Translations under genes and position numbers: made by a program
Assembly: GCA_001972305.1 (NCBI GenBank)
Contig: BDDD01000367.1
Coordinates: 62,001 to 126,000, forward strand
DNA: 64,000 nucleotides
From: Cephalotus follicularis
Lineage: Eukaryota > Streptophyta > Magnoliopsida > Oxalidales > Cephalotaceae
Direction of reading: 5' to 3'
Shown: positions 1-10,229 of the stretch, in pieces
How the letters are laid out: every line of letters begins with the position of its first letter
Numbering within the stretch: the stretch's first letter is position 1
The notes under the pieces: model-generated
What the model saw: only the letters and a program-made list of their open reading frames with translations
Databases searched by the model: none
Told to the model about the DNA's origin: nothing

Positions 1-252
1 GAGCATTGAGTGCTCATACCTCTTACAAAAGAGGTCAGCCTGAGGGCTAGGTGCTCTGACCTCTATTTCTTGAGGTTTGCCAAAGAGCTGGGTACTCTGA
101 CCTCTCTTCTTTGGTACTCTGCTTGGTAGTTTGAGTGCTTTGACTTCGTCCACTGAAGTCTGTCGAAGAGCTGAGAAGTCTGCCAAAGATCTGAGTGCTA
201 TGACTTCTTTCCATATAACTAGTTGGATCAAAATTCAAGTTATATTTTAACA
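1..252 (-). repeat. Copia A 3' LTR (partial)
   Basis: On the minus strand the LTR opens TGTTAAAATATAACTTG right after a polypurine tract. The plus strand ends in TTAACA at 252. It matches the start of the right-hand LTR (ending at 11006) and carries the same GAGCACTCAG / CTTTGGCAGACC repeat units. The outer part lies left of the window. Confidence 0.92.
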
Positions 253-266
253 AATCTCCACCTTGG
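253..266 (-). other. Polypurine tract of copia A
   Basis: Minus-strand GGTGGAGATT abuts the LTR start. It is the priming site for plus-strand DNA synthesis and fixes both the LTR boundary and the element's orientation. The same purine block precedes the 3' LTR of C at 53765-53777. Confidence 0.85.
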
Positions 267-461
267 CTTGAATTTCTAAGTGTCAAGAAGTCAAACACAT
301 TCACCCAATAGCTCTAAGCTTACGTGAGTGAACTCGGTGTAAGAAACAAGAGATGTAACAAAAGAATGATGTTCACTTCAACAAATTGAACTTAAATTTC
401 CTTCTGTCCTCGCCACCAAAGCCCCAAAGGGACACAAATCAAACAAGCATGCTTATCAAGT
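267..461 (-). other. 3' untranslated segment of copia A
   Basis: Lies between the RNase H stop and the PPT. No ORF or structure was recognised. The matching segment in C is at about 53591-53764 and is recognisably similar. Confidence 0.6.
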
Positions 462-1283
462 TCAAGCAATGCTTAAACTTATTGGGGGGACTGGCTTAGT
501 CAATATATATGCGGGATTGTTTGCCGTACCAATCTTCTTCACCACAATGTTTCTTTCAGAGATTGCATCTCGAATGAAATGGTACTTGACATCAATGTGC
601 TTTGTCCTATCGTGATATACTTGATTTTTTGTCAAGTATGTAGCACTCTGATTGTCACAGAAGATGGCAGAGCGTGCTTCCTGTTGAATTCCAAGTTCGA
701 GAATAAGATTTCTCAACCAAACAGCTTCCTTCACTGCTTTTTTCGCTGCCATGTACTCTGCCTCAGTAGTAGACAAGGCAACTGTCAACTGTAAGATTGA
801 TCTCCAACTAATAACTAACCCCGATAGGGTGACGACGTACCCAGTTAATGATCTTCTTTTGTCAAGGTCACCACCGTAGTCGGAATCCACAAAGCCCACA
901 ACTGTGGCTTCGTTCAAAACTTCTCTGTCAAAGACTAAACCCAAATCCATGGATCCTCCAAGATACCTAAGTATCCACTTCACTTCCTGCCAATGCACCT
1001 TTCCTGGATTCGCCATATATCTGCTCACCACGCTAACTGCCAGAGTAATGTCGGGGCGAGTGCAGACCATCGCATAGATAATGCTTCCTAATGCACTAGA
1101 ATATGGAACAGGAGGCATAGCAGACTCCTCGTCTTTTGTCTGAGGTGAATGCAAAGCTGAGAGTCTGAAGTGGGATGCCAATAGTGTACTGACAGACTTA
1201 GCATGTTGCATGCCAAACCTCTCAAGTACTTTTTCAATATACTTCCTCTGTGAGAGATATAGCTTCCCTGCTTCTCTATCCCC
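462..1283 (-). pseudogene. Copia A RNase H domain and C-terminus of pol
   Basis: The longest intact block of element A, 249 residues open from 1211 to 462. It has the copia RT/RNase H connection (YAMVCTRPDI, SRYMANPG), then the RNase H domain with VDSDYGGDLD (first acidic residue), STTEAEYMA (catalytic Glu region) and FCDNQSA (catalytic Asp). It closes with the conserved KHIDVKYHFIRD tail and a degraded version of the usual ADxLTK end (NPAYILTKPV). A stop separates it from RT upstream. The enzyme would degrade the RNA strand of the RNA:DNA hybrid within the virus-like particle. The domain is almost complete, but the pol around it is dead. Confidence 0.9.
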
Positions 1284-2030
1284 CTAAATTTCCATACCCA
1301 AAATCTTCTTGGCAGGTTCGAGATCCTTCATCTCAAACTCCTTACTAAGATGCTTCTTCAAGACCAAAATCTCTGACGTGTTCTTCGCAGCAATAAGCAT
1401 GTCATCCATGTATAAGAGAAGATATACAAAGGAACCATTTTCAAGACGTCTGAAGTAGACACAATTGTCATAGGTGCTCCTCTGACATCCATGCCCAATC
1501 ATAAAACTGTCAAACCTCTTATACAATTGCCTTGGGGACTATTTCAGACCATACAAAGATTTCCATAATCTGAAGACGTGGTCTTCTCTGCCTTCTATAG
1601 AATACCACTCTGGCTGAACCATGTAGATAGTCTGCTCAAGCTCGCCATGCAAAAACGCAGTCTTGACATCAAGCTGCTCAAGCCCTAAATCATACAGAGC
1701 AACCATGGCCAGCAACTCACGAATAAATGTGTGTTTTACCACTGGAGAGAACACTTCATTTTAGTCGATTCCCTCTTTCTGACTGTAACATTTAGCTAGA
1801 AGTCGTGCCTTGTATCTAACATCTTCAACCCCTAGTATTCCTTCCTTTTTCTTGAAGATCGACTTGCTTCCAATGGACCTTTTCCCTTTAGGCAACTCCA
1901 CCAAATCCCAAGCCCGATTCTTGTCTAGAGACTCAAGTTCTTCAACTATTGCAATAGCCCACTTCTCAGGTTCTGGGCAAGTGATAGCCTCGGTATAGGT
2001 AGAGGGTTCCTGAATACCCATATCTTATGC
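1284..2030 (-). pseudogene. Copia A reverse transcriptase
   Basis: Three collinear minus-strand blocks (2021-1761, 1754-1539, 1526-1284) cover the copia RT fold. The entry motif reads KARLLAKCYSQKEGID, then LDVKTAFLHGELEQ with the first catalytic Asp, SLYGLK, and the YMDD catalytic box at about 1412-1401 (LLYMDDMLIAAK). Stops between the blocks break the frame. RT would copy the genomic RNA into cDNA using the Met-tRNA primer. The catalytic Asp pair is kept although the frame is lost. C carries SVDD at the same place. Confidence 0.9.
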
Positions 2031-2895
2031 TGTCATCAAAGCATAGGCTACTAGGTCAGAGTACACACATCTCTGAGGAGGATGAATCTACCTCCTTTCT
2101 CTGCCAGTAGCTATAGAGTACGGTTGCTCAACCTCCTCTGCAGCTTCCTCCTCTGATCTTGAATCATTATTACTAGTGGTCTGACTCGAAGATACCTTAT
2201 GAGTCGTATCTTTTGGAAGCTCCACCTTATCCTCCTTACTCTACTGTTTACTTGCAGACTCAACAGCAGCCTTCCTCTAATCAAGCATAAGCAATTCATT
2301 AAAAGTAACATCCCTACTAATAATGAACTTGGGTGAACTAGGTTCCAAGCTCCCTAATCGGTAACCTTTCACCCCATCAGCATACCCCGCAAATAAGCAC
2401 TTCTTTACTCTAGGTTCAAGCTTACCATCTTTTACGCGATAGTAAGCAGGGCAACCAAAAACTTTCAAATTGGAATAATCACAAGGCTTTCCTGACCATA
2501 CCTCAAAGTGAGTCTTGCATTCAATTGCTGTTGATGGAGAACTATTCACAAAGCAACACGCTGTGTTAAGTGCTTCAGCCCAAAAGTCCTTCTCCATATC
2601 TGTATTAGAGAGATGTATCTTGCTCTCTCCAAAAGAGTTTGGTTCATGCGCTCTGCCACCCCATTCTGCTGAAGAGTGTGCCTTATTGTACGATGTCGTA
2701 CTATCCTGGAGACTATGCAAAACTCATTGAACTCAGCACCACAAAACTCAAGACCATTATCGGTCCTCAGACATTTTATCTTCTTCCCAGTCTAGTTCTC
2801 CACCAGAGCTTTCCACTTCTTGAAGGTTTCAAAAACATCACTCTTTCTCTTCAAGAAATAAACCCAGACTTTCCTGGAGAATTCATCAAGAAACG
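2031..2895 (-). pseudogene. Copia A integrase C-terminal half and linker
   Basis: Minus-strand blocks 2720-2277 and 2311-2111 plus shorter pieces. They include the region after the catalytic core (WAEALNTACCFVNSSPSTAI), the VFGCPAYYRVKDGKLEPR segment and the KGYRLGSLEPSSPKFIISR segment typical of the copia integrase C-terminus. A variable linker leads to RT. The frame is broken several times. Integrase would join cDNA ends to host DNA and generate the 5-bp TSDs seen throughout the window. Confidence 0.85.
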
Positions 2896-3560
2896 TCACA
2901 AAGTACATAGTACCACCTTTAGATGGAGCATGAGCTGCTCCCCACAAATCAGAATGGATGTAGTCAAGTGTGTTGTTTGTTGAATGTGACCCGTACTAAA
3001 TCTTACTATGGTCTGTTTGCCGACTACACAATGTTCACCAAACTCCAATGGGGTGGTCTGCTTCCCACAAAGTAAACCATGTTTACTCAAAGTCGTCAAG
3101 CCACGCTCACTCATGTGGGCCAAACGCATATGCCACTGTTTTGTTTTATCATCTTCAGAAATTGAGCTTGATGAGACATCTGCAGAACCTATCACAGTGC
3201 TACCCTGCATGTGATAAAGGTGATTTACCTTGTTACCCATCATCACAGCCATATTCCCTTTGGAGACTTTAAGTACTCCACCTCCATCGGTGTACACACA
3301 CCCTATGGAATCCAAACTGCCCAACGAGATCATAGTTTTCTTCAAGTTTTGTATATGTCTTACTTCTGTCAAAGTTCTCATTGCTCCATCATGACACTTG
3401 ATCCGAACAATACCAATACCCATAGTCTTGCATACAATATCATTTCCCATCAAGACTGACCCACCACTTATTGACCCGTACGTCGTGAGCCAGGCTCTAT
3501 TTTGGCACATGTGGTATGATGGTCCTGAATTCATAACCTAGACATCCTTTAGAAGACAAA
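2896..3560 (-). pseudogene. Copia A protease, GAG-pre-integrase and integrase start
   Basis: A 212-residue open stretch (3534-2896). It begins at the aspartic-protease site, which reads MNSGPSYHMC where copia elements have DSG, so the catalytic Asp codon has become Asn. It continues with LMGNDIVCK, then the GAG-pre-integrase zinc-finger region (KQWHMRLAHMSERGL; CGKQTTPLEFGEHCV) with the HHCC His residues. A frameshift follows as the integrase core begins, so the retained C-terminal residues are out of frame. Protease would process the Gag-Pol polyprotein; this copy should be inactive. Confidence 0.87.
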
Positions 3561-3636
3561 CAGCAGAACAAGCTGTAAGAACGTTCTTTGATGCATCAGA
3601 CTCTTTATCATTTGCAACATTTGCCGAATCAGTCCT

Positions 3637-3986
3637 CTAATCATGCTGCTTTCCCTTTCTCTTGAGCAGAGGGCAATCAGATTTATAGTGCCCTCTCTTT
3701 TGGCAATAGTAACACTTAACATTGCTCTTATCCTCTATTGGATTGGACTTAGAGTGACTACTAGATCTGCCTCGAGCAAACTTGTCCCTGTTCTTGGTCA
3801 TCCCCCTAACAATCAGACCATCTGCCTTGTCATCTATAGCTTTATCCTTCAACTTTCTCCTTAGTTCGACAGAGTTCAAAGAGGCCTTAACATCCTTCAA
3901 AGTTATGGACACCCGTCCATAAAGCATCAAATTAACAAAGTTCTCATAGGAGGCAGGCAGAGAACACAACACAAGCAAGGCCTGGT
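3637..3986 (-). pseudogene. Copia A gag, C-terminal part with zinc knuckle
   Basis: Open from 3978 to 3637. The capsid end (LLVLCSLPASYENFVN) is followed by a basic linker and a CCHC zinc knuckle CYYCQKRGHYKSDC with spacing CX2CX4HX4C intact. The knuckle binds genomic RNA during packaging. The N-terminal part of gag lies at 9773-10186 beyond gypsy B; the break is exactly at the CTGGT duplication. Confidence 0.9.
3982..3986. repeat. TSD CTGGT of gypsy B, left copy
   Basis: CTGGT immediately precedes the TGTAACGCCC LTR start; the right copy is at 9768-9772. Deleting B and one copy restores the copia A gag reading frame (…DEDQ / ALLVLC…). Confidence 0.95.
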
Positions 3987-4130
3987 TGTAACGCCCGGGA
4001 TTTTCATTTTTGTGTAATATTGCTTTTCTAATGTAATTTTACACCTTGTGTTAATGGGAATCGTGTTTTCCCTCTTTCCCGTGTTGAAACGTTGCAAGAA
4101 AGTGTGTTGTTGTGTGTTTTTGTGCAGGGG

Positions 4131-5058
4131 CAGCCGACTGCCACAGGGAGGCAGCCGACTGCCACAGGGAGGCAGCCAACTGGTGGGAGTGTCGGCAGAA
4201 ACAGCCGACTGCCAAGCCAGGCAGTTGACTGCCATGCGCCAGACAGCCCACGTGTTTTCTGCCTTAAATGAGAAATAGGAGAGTGTTTTGGCATTATTGC
4301 TTTTGACAGAGGAGGGGCCGGGAGTTTTCTCCTTAAAACACAACATTTCTCTCCTCTTCCTCCATCTTTCTTTGTGATCTAAGGGAGTTTGAGAGTGAAA
4401 GTGTGTGTGTGTGTTGAAGCTACGGAGCTTGTGCGTTGAAACCGTGAAGATTGGAGGCTTGACAGTGGGCGTTCGGGCTTGTTAAAGGGGCTGAACGTGT
4501 TGGGGTTGCAAGAGCTTCTGATTTAAGCTTAAAGAGGTGGATTGCAACTTCTAACTTGGAGTTTTAAGGTAGGGGGAAGTCACTTTTACAACATAATTTC
4601 AATTGTAAATGTTTTTGATGGAATAAAATGCATGTTTATGTTATATTGTGAGTTTGGAACGTGTATGTGCATAAATATGTCATTTTGGGTTGTGTTGGGT
4701 GTGTGATTGTGGCTGTTTTAGCAGCTGGTTTTTACACCTGCTGTAGAATCCAGCCGACTGCCCACCCTGGGCAGTCGACTGCCTGGGGGTCCAGCCGACA
4801 ATCTGGTGAGTCCAGTCGACTGACCACGTTCGTTTCCCAAAAATGTCGGCAGAGGTAGTGTAGTCGACTGTCGTAGGGCGACAGCCGACTGTGGGGGTGT
4901 GGACAGCCGACTGTCAGGGATGACAGCCGACTGTCGAGTGTGGGCAGCCGACTGTCTTGGTAGACAGCCGACTGCCTGGTCATGTAGTCGACTGCCTGGG
5001 GTTGGCAGCCGACTACTTTGAGGGGAACAGCCGACTGCCAGTGGTGGGCAGCCGACTG
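4131..5058. repeat. Phased CAGCCGACTG / CAGTCGACTG array in gypsy B LTR
   Basis: Decamers start at 4131, 4152, 4173, 4202 and 4222, then 4751, 4772, 4792, 4813, 4861, 4882, 4904, 4924, 4945, 4965, 4985, 5006, 5028 and 5049. Most steps are 20-22 bp. CAGTCGACTG is a perfect palindrome. The CAGCCGACTG form contains GCCGAC, which matches the published DRE/CRT core (RCCGAC). The 10-12 bp between units is not conserved. Confidence 0.9.
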
Positions 5059-5254
5059 TTGGGGGACTGTTTTTCCCGTGAACATATGTATGCATTGTGT
5101 ATTGTGATGTTTTGCTTCGTGAAGCTTTATAAACTGTTTATGCTATCGTGATCATTGAGTTTGAACAGTTATAACATATTTCTGGAAGTGCATTGTAGTT
5201 AATGAAAAATCATTACTTTTTATGAAATTATATGTTTTGAGAAATATATACTTT

Positions 5255-5735
5255 CGAACCGTGAAAATGACTTCCAAAAACACCGTGAACTGAGTTTTGT
5301 GATATCGAGAACCGTGAACCGTGACATCGTGAAAATGAGTTTGTTTTCAGGTATTTTGTTTTATAAACTACTTGGAAACTGTTTTGAGCATCGAGATGAT
5401 TGTGATTGTGATTGAGCTTGACTGTGATTGCTGACTGTGATTTTGATTGTGGCCGTTCTAGTTGCGTGGCAGAGATGCCAGCGATGACTAGTGGTGTGGT
5501 CGACTCAGGAGCCAGGAGTTGGCTGAGTGACTTACTGTATTGTGACCTGCTTCGTACCGTCCGGAGGTGGGGCCGATGTCGGGATGTACGACATCGGGTC
5601 TAGGAGTTGGCGACGCTCTTCGTACCTACCGTGTACCGTGAACCGTGTATTGTGTAGTCCTTTGGACTTGTTTGAGACCGTGCATTGTGATATTGTGACA
5701 TTGTGGCACCGTGGTTTCGGTGATATCGTGACATC
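5255..5735 (+). repeat. CGTGA-rich short-repeat stretch in gypsy B LTR
   Basis: ACCGTGA, ATCGTGA and close variants recur many times (for example GAACCGTGAACCGTGACATC), with irregular spacing. Interrupted by about 200 bp of ordinary sequence. No coding sense. Confidence 0.7.
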
Positions 5736-6265
5736 GTGTTTTGGCATAAGCATATCTATATTATATATATGCATCGAGATATAGTATGTACTGCATCATG
5801 CTGCTTTCATACGTGGTTTTATTGATATTGTGTTGTTTTTATGACTTTGGCCGAGTGAGGACAAAGGCTAACCCCCTACTGTTGCAGATTGATGCTGCGT
5901 TTTGGATATCGCCGGGCATGGCCGTATCGGACTGTGACATGACAGAGTTTTATGCTTTAAGTTTTGTAAAGCAGTGTTGCGAACATGTTGTACTTTGGTT
6001 TATGTACTAATGTTTTGCGGTTGTTGTTGTAACAACTTTGGATCATGCTCCGCTTGTGGGGTTTTTAACATGTTGTTATGAGGATGTTGTGGGAATCATG
6101 CGGTATGGGATGCATGGTTTCGCTTGTTTTCAGCTTATATATATAAATGCTTCCGCAAGATGAAGTCTGTTTAAAAGTTTTAAATTTTATCGTTCTCGGT
6201 ATAAGCTGGATATATGTTAATTTACCATGTTGTATGTTGTTAATGCAAGCGGGGTGTGACAGCAG

Positions 6266-6277
6266 TGGTATCAGAGC
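6266..6277 (+). other. Primer-binding site of gypsy B
   Basis: TGGTATCAGAGC four bases after the LTR end; complementary to the 3' end of initiator Met-tRNA. Confidence 0.93.
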
Positions 6278-6369
6278 ATATATCCATTTCTATGCTTAGC
6301 TTGGATACTATCCTTGGCAATTAACATGTTTCCTCAAGAGAACTAATGACATCTTTCTTATAGGTACCT

Positions 6370-7351
6370 ATGGACGGTCGTAGAAGGCGCGGAAGGCGTA
6401 GACCTATGAATGAGGATGTTCCTGAGGAAGTAAATGTTGGCGGAGATCATAATGCTCCACCGGAGGCAGTACCGAATGTGAGAGATCCCATGGACCGCAT
6501 CGCCGATTATATCCAGCAGCAGATAGCTGCCAATCAGCAACAGATGGCCGCTAATGCAGCCAATATGGAGGAGATGCGGAGGATGTATGCTCAGGCTCAG
6601 CCGATGGCTCCAGCTCAGGGTGGACATGATGATGGTAGCCGGTTTGGCAGAAACCTAGAGAAGTTTATGAGGCAAAACCCACCCAGTTTTAGGGGAGAGT
6701 TGGATGCTACCGCCGCTGAGAGACGGCTTCAGGACCTTGAAAAGATTTTCGAGGTGATGGAGTGTTCTGACAGGCAGAAGTTGAGATTCGCCGTGTACCG
6801 TTTATGGGGAGAGGCCACCCACAGGTGGGAGTTGGTCTGTGCTAAATGGGAGGATACTGGAGTTGTAGGCACCTGGGAGGGGTTCCAGGAGGAGTTTCTG
6901 GCAGCGTATGTGCCACGCATTGAGCGTGAGCGGAGAGAGACGGAGTTCCTGGAGCTACGCTAGGGAGAGATGACTATGGCCGAGTACCAGGCCAGGTTTG
7001 TTGAGCTCGCCAGACATTCAGCCTACTTGGTTGCAGATGAGGAGAAGAAGGTCCGTAGGTTCTTGAGGGGCTTGCGACCGGATCTTCGGTCACGGATCAG
7101 AGTGATGGAGCTTGATACCTTTGTGGAGGTTATCCAGAAAGCAAGGTTGTTGGAAAGTGTGTTGAATGAAGATAGGGCAGAGAGGGCCCGAGCCCAACAG
7201 AGCAGACAGGCACAGGGTCAGTCTAGACCAGCGTCGTCCAAGTGGCGAGGCAGTAGTTCCCCGACGAAATCCCCGAGGAACAGGAACCAGCAGACAGCTT
7301 CACAGGGTGCTCCTAGTCAGGGGAGTGATGCTAGGACTGGGGTTGCGGACT
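6370..7351 (+). pseudogene. Gypsy B gag
   Basis: Start ATG at 6370 opens an Arg-rich N-terminus (MDGRRRRGRRR), then a retrotransposon capsid domain from about residue 90 (FMRQNPPSFRGELD; LWGEATHRWELV; FLAAYVPRIERERRETEFLELR). A TAG at 6961, probably a CAG-to-TAG change, interrupts it; the frame continues at once ([33 protein letters not shown]). The low-complexity Gln/Ser/Arg tail then runs directly into protease-linker sequence. The expected CCHC zinc knuckle is missing, pointing to an in-frame deletion around 7330-7350. Gag would form the particle shell. Confidence 0.9.
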
Positions 7352-8640
7352 CGGTGTACCGAGGTTGTGAGCTTTCTGTTGCAGGTGTTATGTTGTGTGC
7401 AGACTTGATCGTGCTACCCCTTTATGACTTTGATGTTATCTTGGGTATGGACTGGTTGTCAACCTACCGTGCACAGCTAGACTGTTACAACAAGGTGGTG
7501 GATCTTTGCTTGCCTGATGGGACTACTTTTCAGTTCCAGGGAGACAGAGGCTTCTCGATGCCGATCATATCATTTATTCGTGCATCGAGGTATCTGGAAA
7601 AAGGGTGCGAGGGGTTCCTTGCGCATGTGGTTGACACAAGGAAGGAGAAGGGCAAAAGTCTGGAGGAGGTTCCTGTTGTAAGTGAGTTTCCGGATGTGTT
7701 TCCTCCAGATCTAGTGTCCTTACCACCGAGGAGGAGTATGGAGTTTGTAATCGATCTAATACCGGGTACGGCTCCTGTTTCTAAGGCGCCTTACCGTATG
7801 GCTCCCGCGGAGTTGCGAGAGTTGAAGTTGCAGTTGCAAGACTTGATCGATAAGGGTTTTGTGCGACCCAGTGTTTCTCCTTGGGGTGCGCCCGTGCTTT
7901 TTGTGAAGAAGAAGGATGGGTCGATGAGGCTTTGCATCGACTACAGAATGTTGAACAAGGTGACTATCAAAAACAAATATCCTCTTCCACACATAGAGGA
8001 TCTGTTCGACCAGCTACAAGGGTCGAGTGTGTTTTCCAAACTCGATCTGAAGTTGGGTTATCACCAGCTAAGGGTGAAGGAGGGAGATGTAGAGAAGACT
8101 GCTTTCCGAACGAGGTACGGTCACTATGAGTTCTTGGTTATGCCTTTTGGTGTCACCAATGCACCAGCAGCGTTCATGTCCCTGATGAACGATGTGTTCC
8201 GACCGTTTTTGGATCAGTTTGTGGTGGTGTTTATAGATGACATACTGGTGTTCTCAAGGAGTGAGGAAGAGCATGTCTATCATCTGAGGTTAGTTTTGCA
8301 GACTCTCTGAGAGCATAAGTTGTATGCTAAGTTTGGCAAGTGCGAGTTCTGGCTCGACCATGTGATCTTCTTGGGTCACATCGTGTCTGGAGAAGGTTCG
8401 GCGGTGGATCCGTCGAAGACGGAGGTGGTGCGAGATTGGCCGCGTCCGAGAAATGTGACAGAGGTACGCAGTTTCCTTGGTTTGGCGGGATACTATCGGA
8501 GGTTCATCCAGAACTTTTCGAGGATAGCAGTACCTTTGACAAGGCTGACTCAGAAGAAAACCTTGTTTGTTTGGGATGATGACTGTGAAACCAGTTTCTG
8601 TGATCTGAAAGATCGGCTGATCTCCGCTCCTGTTTTGGCA
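7352..8640 (+). pseudogene. Gypsy B protease remnant and reverse transcriptase
   Basis: The aspartic protease is reduced to its C-terminal flap and ILGMDWLS end; the catalytic DSG region is gone. RT follows without a break: [55 protein letters not shown] (LRSGYHQ is usual), [15 protein letters not shown], and the catalytic box FIDDILVFS at about 8230-8241. A TGA at 8308, best explained as CGA to TGA, interrupts it just before [14 protein letters not shown]. The palm, including LGHIVSGEG and [13 protein letters not shown], continues beyond. Most RT residues are preserved, so decay here is recent compared with A and C. Confidence 0.92.
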
Positions 8641-9321
8641 TTACCCGAGGGTAATGAGGGCTTTACAGTGTACAGTGATGCTTTGGGCAAGGGCCTGGGT
8701 TGCGTGTTGATGCAACGAGGCAGGGTGATCGCTTATGCTTCGCGGAAGCTGAAGCCATATGAGGAGAACTATCCGACTCATGATCTCGAGCTAGCAGCTA
8801 TCGTTTTTGCTCTCCAGAAATGGAGACATTACTTGTATGGAGCACTGTTTGAGATCTTCACCGATTATAAAAGCTTAAGGTATCTGTTCTGTCAGGATAC
8901 ACTGAATATGAGGCAGCGTCGTTGGGTAGAGTTCTTTAATGACTACGACTGCAGTATTCAGTACCATCCAAGGAAGGCAAATGTGGTTGCGGATGCTTTG
9001 AGCCGCAAGGCTATGCTTGCTAGTACGATGGTGTCTCAATGGAAGTTGCTGGAGGACTTTCAGGAATGGTGCCCGTTTAATCAGTCACCGGGGCTCATTT
9101 TAGCGGACATGCAAGTACTGCCTGAGTTACTACATCACATCAAAGATGCACAACCACATGATCCTGAATTGCAGCGGATTCGAGAGAATCTGGATTCGGA
9201 ATCTGATTTTAAAGTGCACAAGGACGGTATTATGAGATATCGGGGGCGTGTATGTCTTCCGAATGAGCCTAGTGTGAAGGATGAGCTGCTCCGAGGGGCT
9301 CATAAATCTATGTACAGCATC
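8641..9321 (+). pseudogene. Gypsy B RNase H and truncated integrase start
   Basis: RNase H block: [43 protein letters not shown], then [23 protein letters not shown], where the usual TDHKSL has Tyr for His. VVADALSRK marks the connection to integrase. The sequence stops in the integrase zinc-finger region ([12 protein letters not shown]) and changes within one codon to LTR sequence. The frame's last residues up to 9360 are therefore LTR-encoded and meaningless. The element could not integrate on its own. Confidence 0.9.
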
Positions 9322-9767
9322 GTTTTATTGATATTGTGTTGTTTTTATGACTTTGGCTGAGTGAGGACAAAGGCTAACCCCCTACTGTTGCAGATTGATG
9401 GTGCGTTTTGGATATCGTCGGGCATGGCCGTATCGGACTGTGATATGACGGAGTTTTATGCTTTAAGTTTTGTAAAGCAGTGTTGCGAACATGTTGTACT
9501 TTGGTTTATGTACTAATGTTTTGCGGTTGTTGTTGTAACAACTTTGGATCATGCTCCGCTTGTGGGCTTTTTAACATGTTGTTATGAGGATGTTGTGGGA
9601 ATCATGCGGTATGGGACGCATGGTTTCGCTTGTTTTCAGCTTATATATATAAATGCTTCCGCAAGATGATGTCTGTTTAAAAGTTTTAAATTTTATCGTT
9701 CTCGGTATAAGCTGGATATCTGTTAATTTGCCATGTTGTATGTTGTTAATGCAAGCGGGGTGTGACA
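9322..9767 (+). repeat. Gypsy B 3' LTR remnant
   Basis: Equals positions 5816-6261 of the 5' LTR (446 bp each, roughly ten mismatches by eye) and ends GTGTGACA followed by the TSD. The first 1829 bp of the LTR are missing. Confidence 0.94.
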
Positions 9768-9772
9768 CTGGT
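9768..9772. repeat. TSD CTGGT of gypsy B, right copy
   Basis: Directly follows the LTR end TGTGACA and matches 3982-3986. Confidence 0.95.
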
Positions 9773-10186
9773 CTTCATCCTCGAGTTTAATATCCATATT
9801 TTTCATATCAAGAACAATTTTATTAAACTCATCTAAATGTTCTTGAACAGGAGTACCCTCACGTATCTTCAGGGTATAAAGATGCTGCTTTAACTCGACG
9901 TAAGAGATTTCTTCATATAGAGACTTTCGAGTTTCTGCTAAAGACCAGCCGCTGTTTCTTCATTAGCGACTTCTCTGAGTACTTTGTCATCAAGGGATAA
10001 TTGAATAGCTCTATAGGCCTTCTCGTCCATCTCTGCTCTCTCAGCCGGGGTCATGTCCTCTGGATAATTCCCATCCAGAGCTCTGACCATACCTTCTCTC
10101 ATTAACAAAGCCTTCATCTTTATTCTCCATAATCCAAAGTTGTTTTGTCCGTCGAACGAAGTAACCTGAAACTTTAAGGATTCCAT
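9773..10186 (-). pseudogene. Copia A gag, N-terminal part
   Basis: ATG at 10186-10184 starts MESLKFQVTSFDGQ, the copia gag (UBN2-type) N-terminus, with NFGLWRIKMKALLMREG. A TAG replaces the Trp of the GLW motif near 9937 (C reads GLWNKLESLY), and downstream codons remain recognisable up to the CTGGT insertion site. The longer upstream frame starting at 10330 lies in the LTR and PBS and is not used as a start here. This part joins the C-terminal gag at 3986. Confidence 0.88.
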
Positions 10187-10214
10187 CACGAAGAACCTTA
10201 TAATCGAATCTAAT

Positions 10215-10226
10215 GCTCTAATACCA
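10215..10226 (-). other. Primer-binding site of copia A
   Basis: Minus-strand TGGTATTAGAGC, one base from the initiator Met-tRNA complement, just inside the 5' LTR. Confidence 0.88.
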
Positions 10227-10229
10227 ATT

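Larger units (their letters stand above)
3987..6261 (+). repeat. Gypsy B 5' LTR
   Basis: Starts TGTAACGCCCGGG and ends GGGGTGTGACA, followed by the PBS. Long for a plant gypsy LTR. It carries two clusters of a palindromic decamer, a CGTGA-rich stretch, and a TA-rich block near 5755-5770. The last 446 bp match the 3' LTR remnant with about ten differences by eye. Confidence 0.95.
3987..9767 (+). mobile_element. Gypsy element B, internally deleted, inserted in copia A
   Basis: Ty3/gypsy element on the plus strand: a full 5' LTR of 2275 bp, PBS, gag, RT and RNase H, then an abrupt jump inside the integrase zinc-binding region straight into the last 446 bp of the 3' LTR. Integrase, the PPT and about 1.83 kb of the 3' LTR are missing. 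The zinc knuckle and the protease active site are also absent from the gag-protease joint. A perfect TSD flanks it, so the element may have integrated with or before these deletions. RT style ([26 protein letters not shown]) fits the plant chromovirus side; the chromodomain region is missing, so lineage is inference. Confidence 0.94.

Noticed and set aside
4131..5058. CRISPR-like array of short repeats with about 10-bp spacers
   Set aside because: Plant nuclear context, degenerate 10-bp repeats, spacers far too short and no cas genes; it is an LTR-internal motif array.
4028..5095. Several ORFs of 60-140 codons on both strands across the decamer array
   Set aside because: They owe their openness to the repeated palindromic motif (same words in every frame) and lie inside an LTR.
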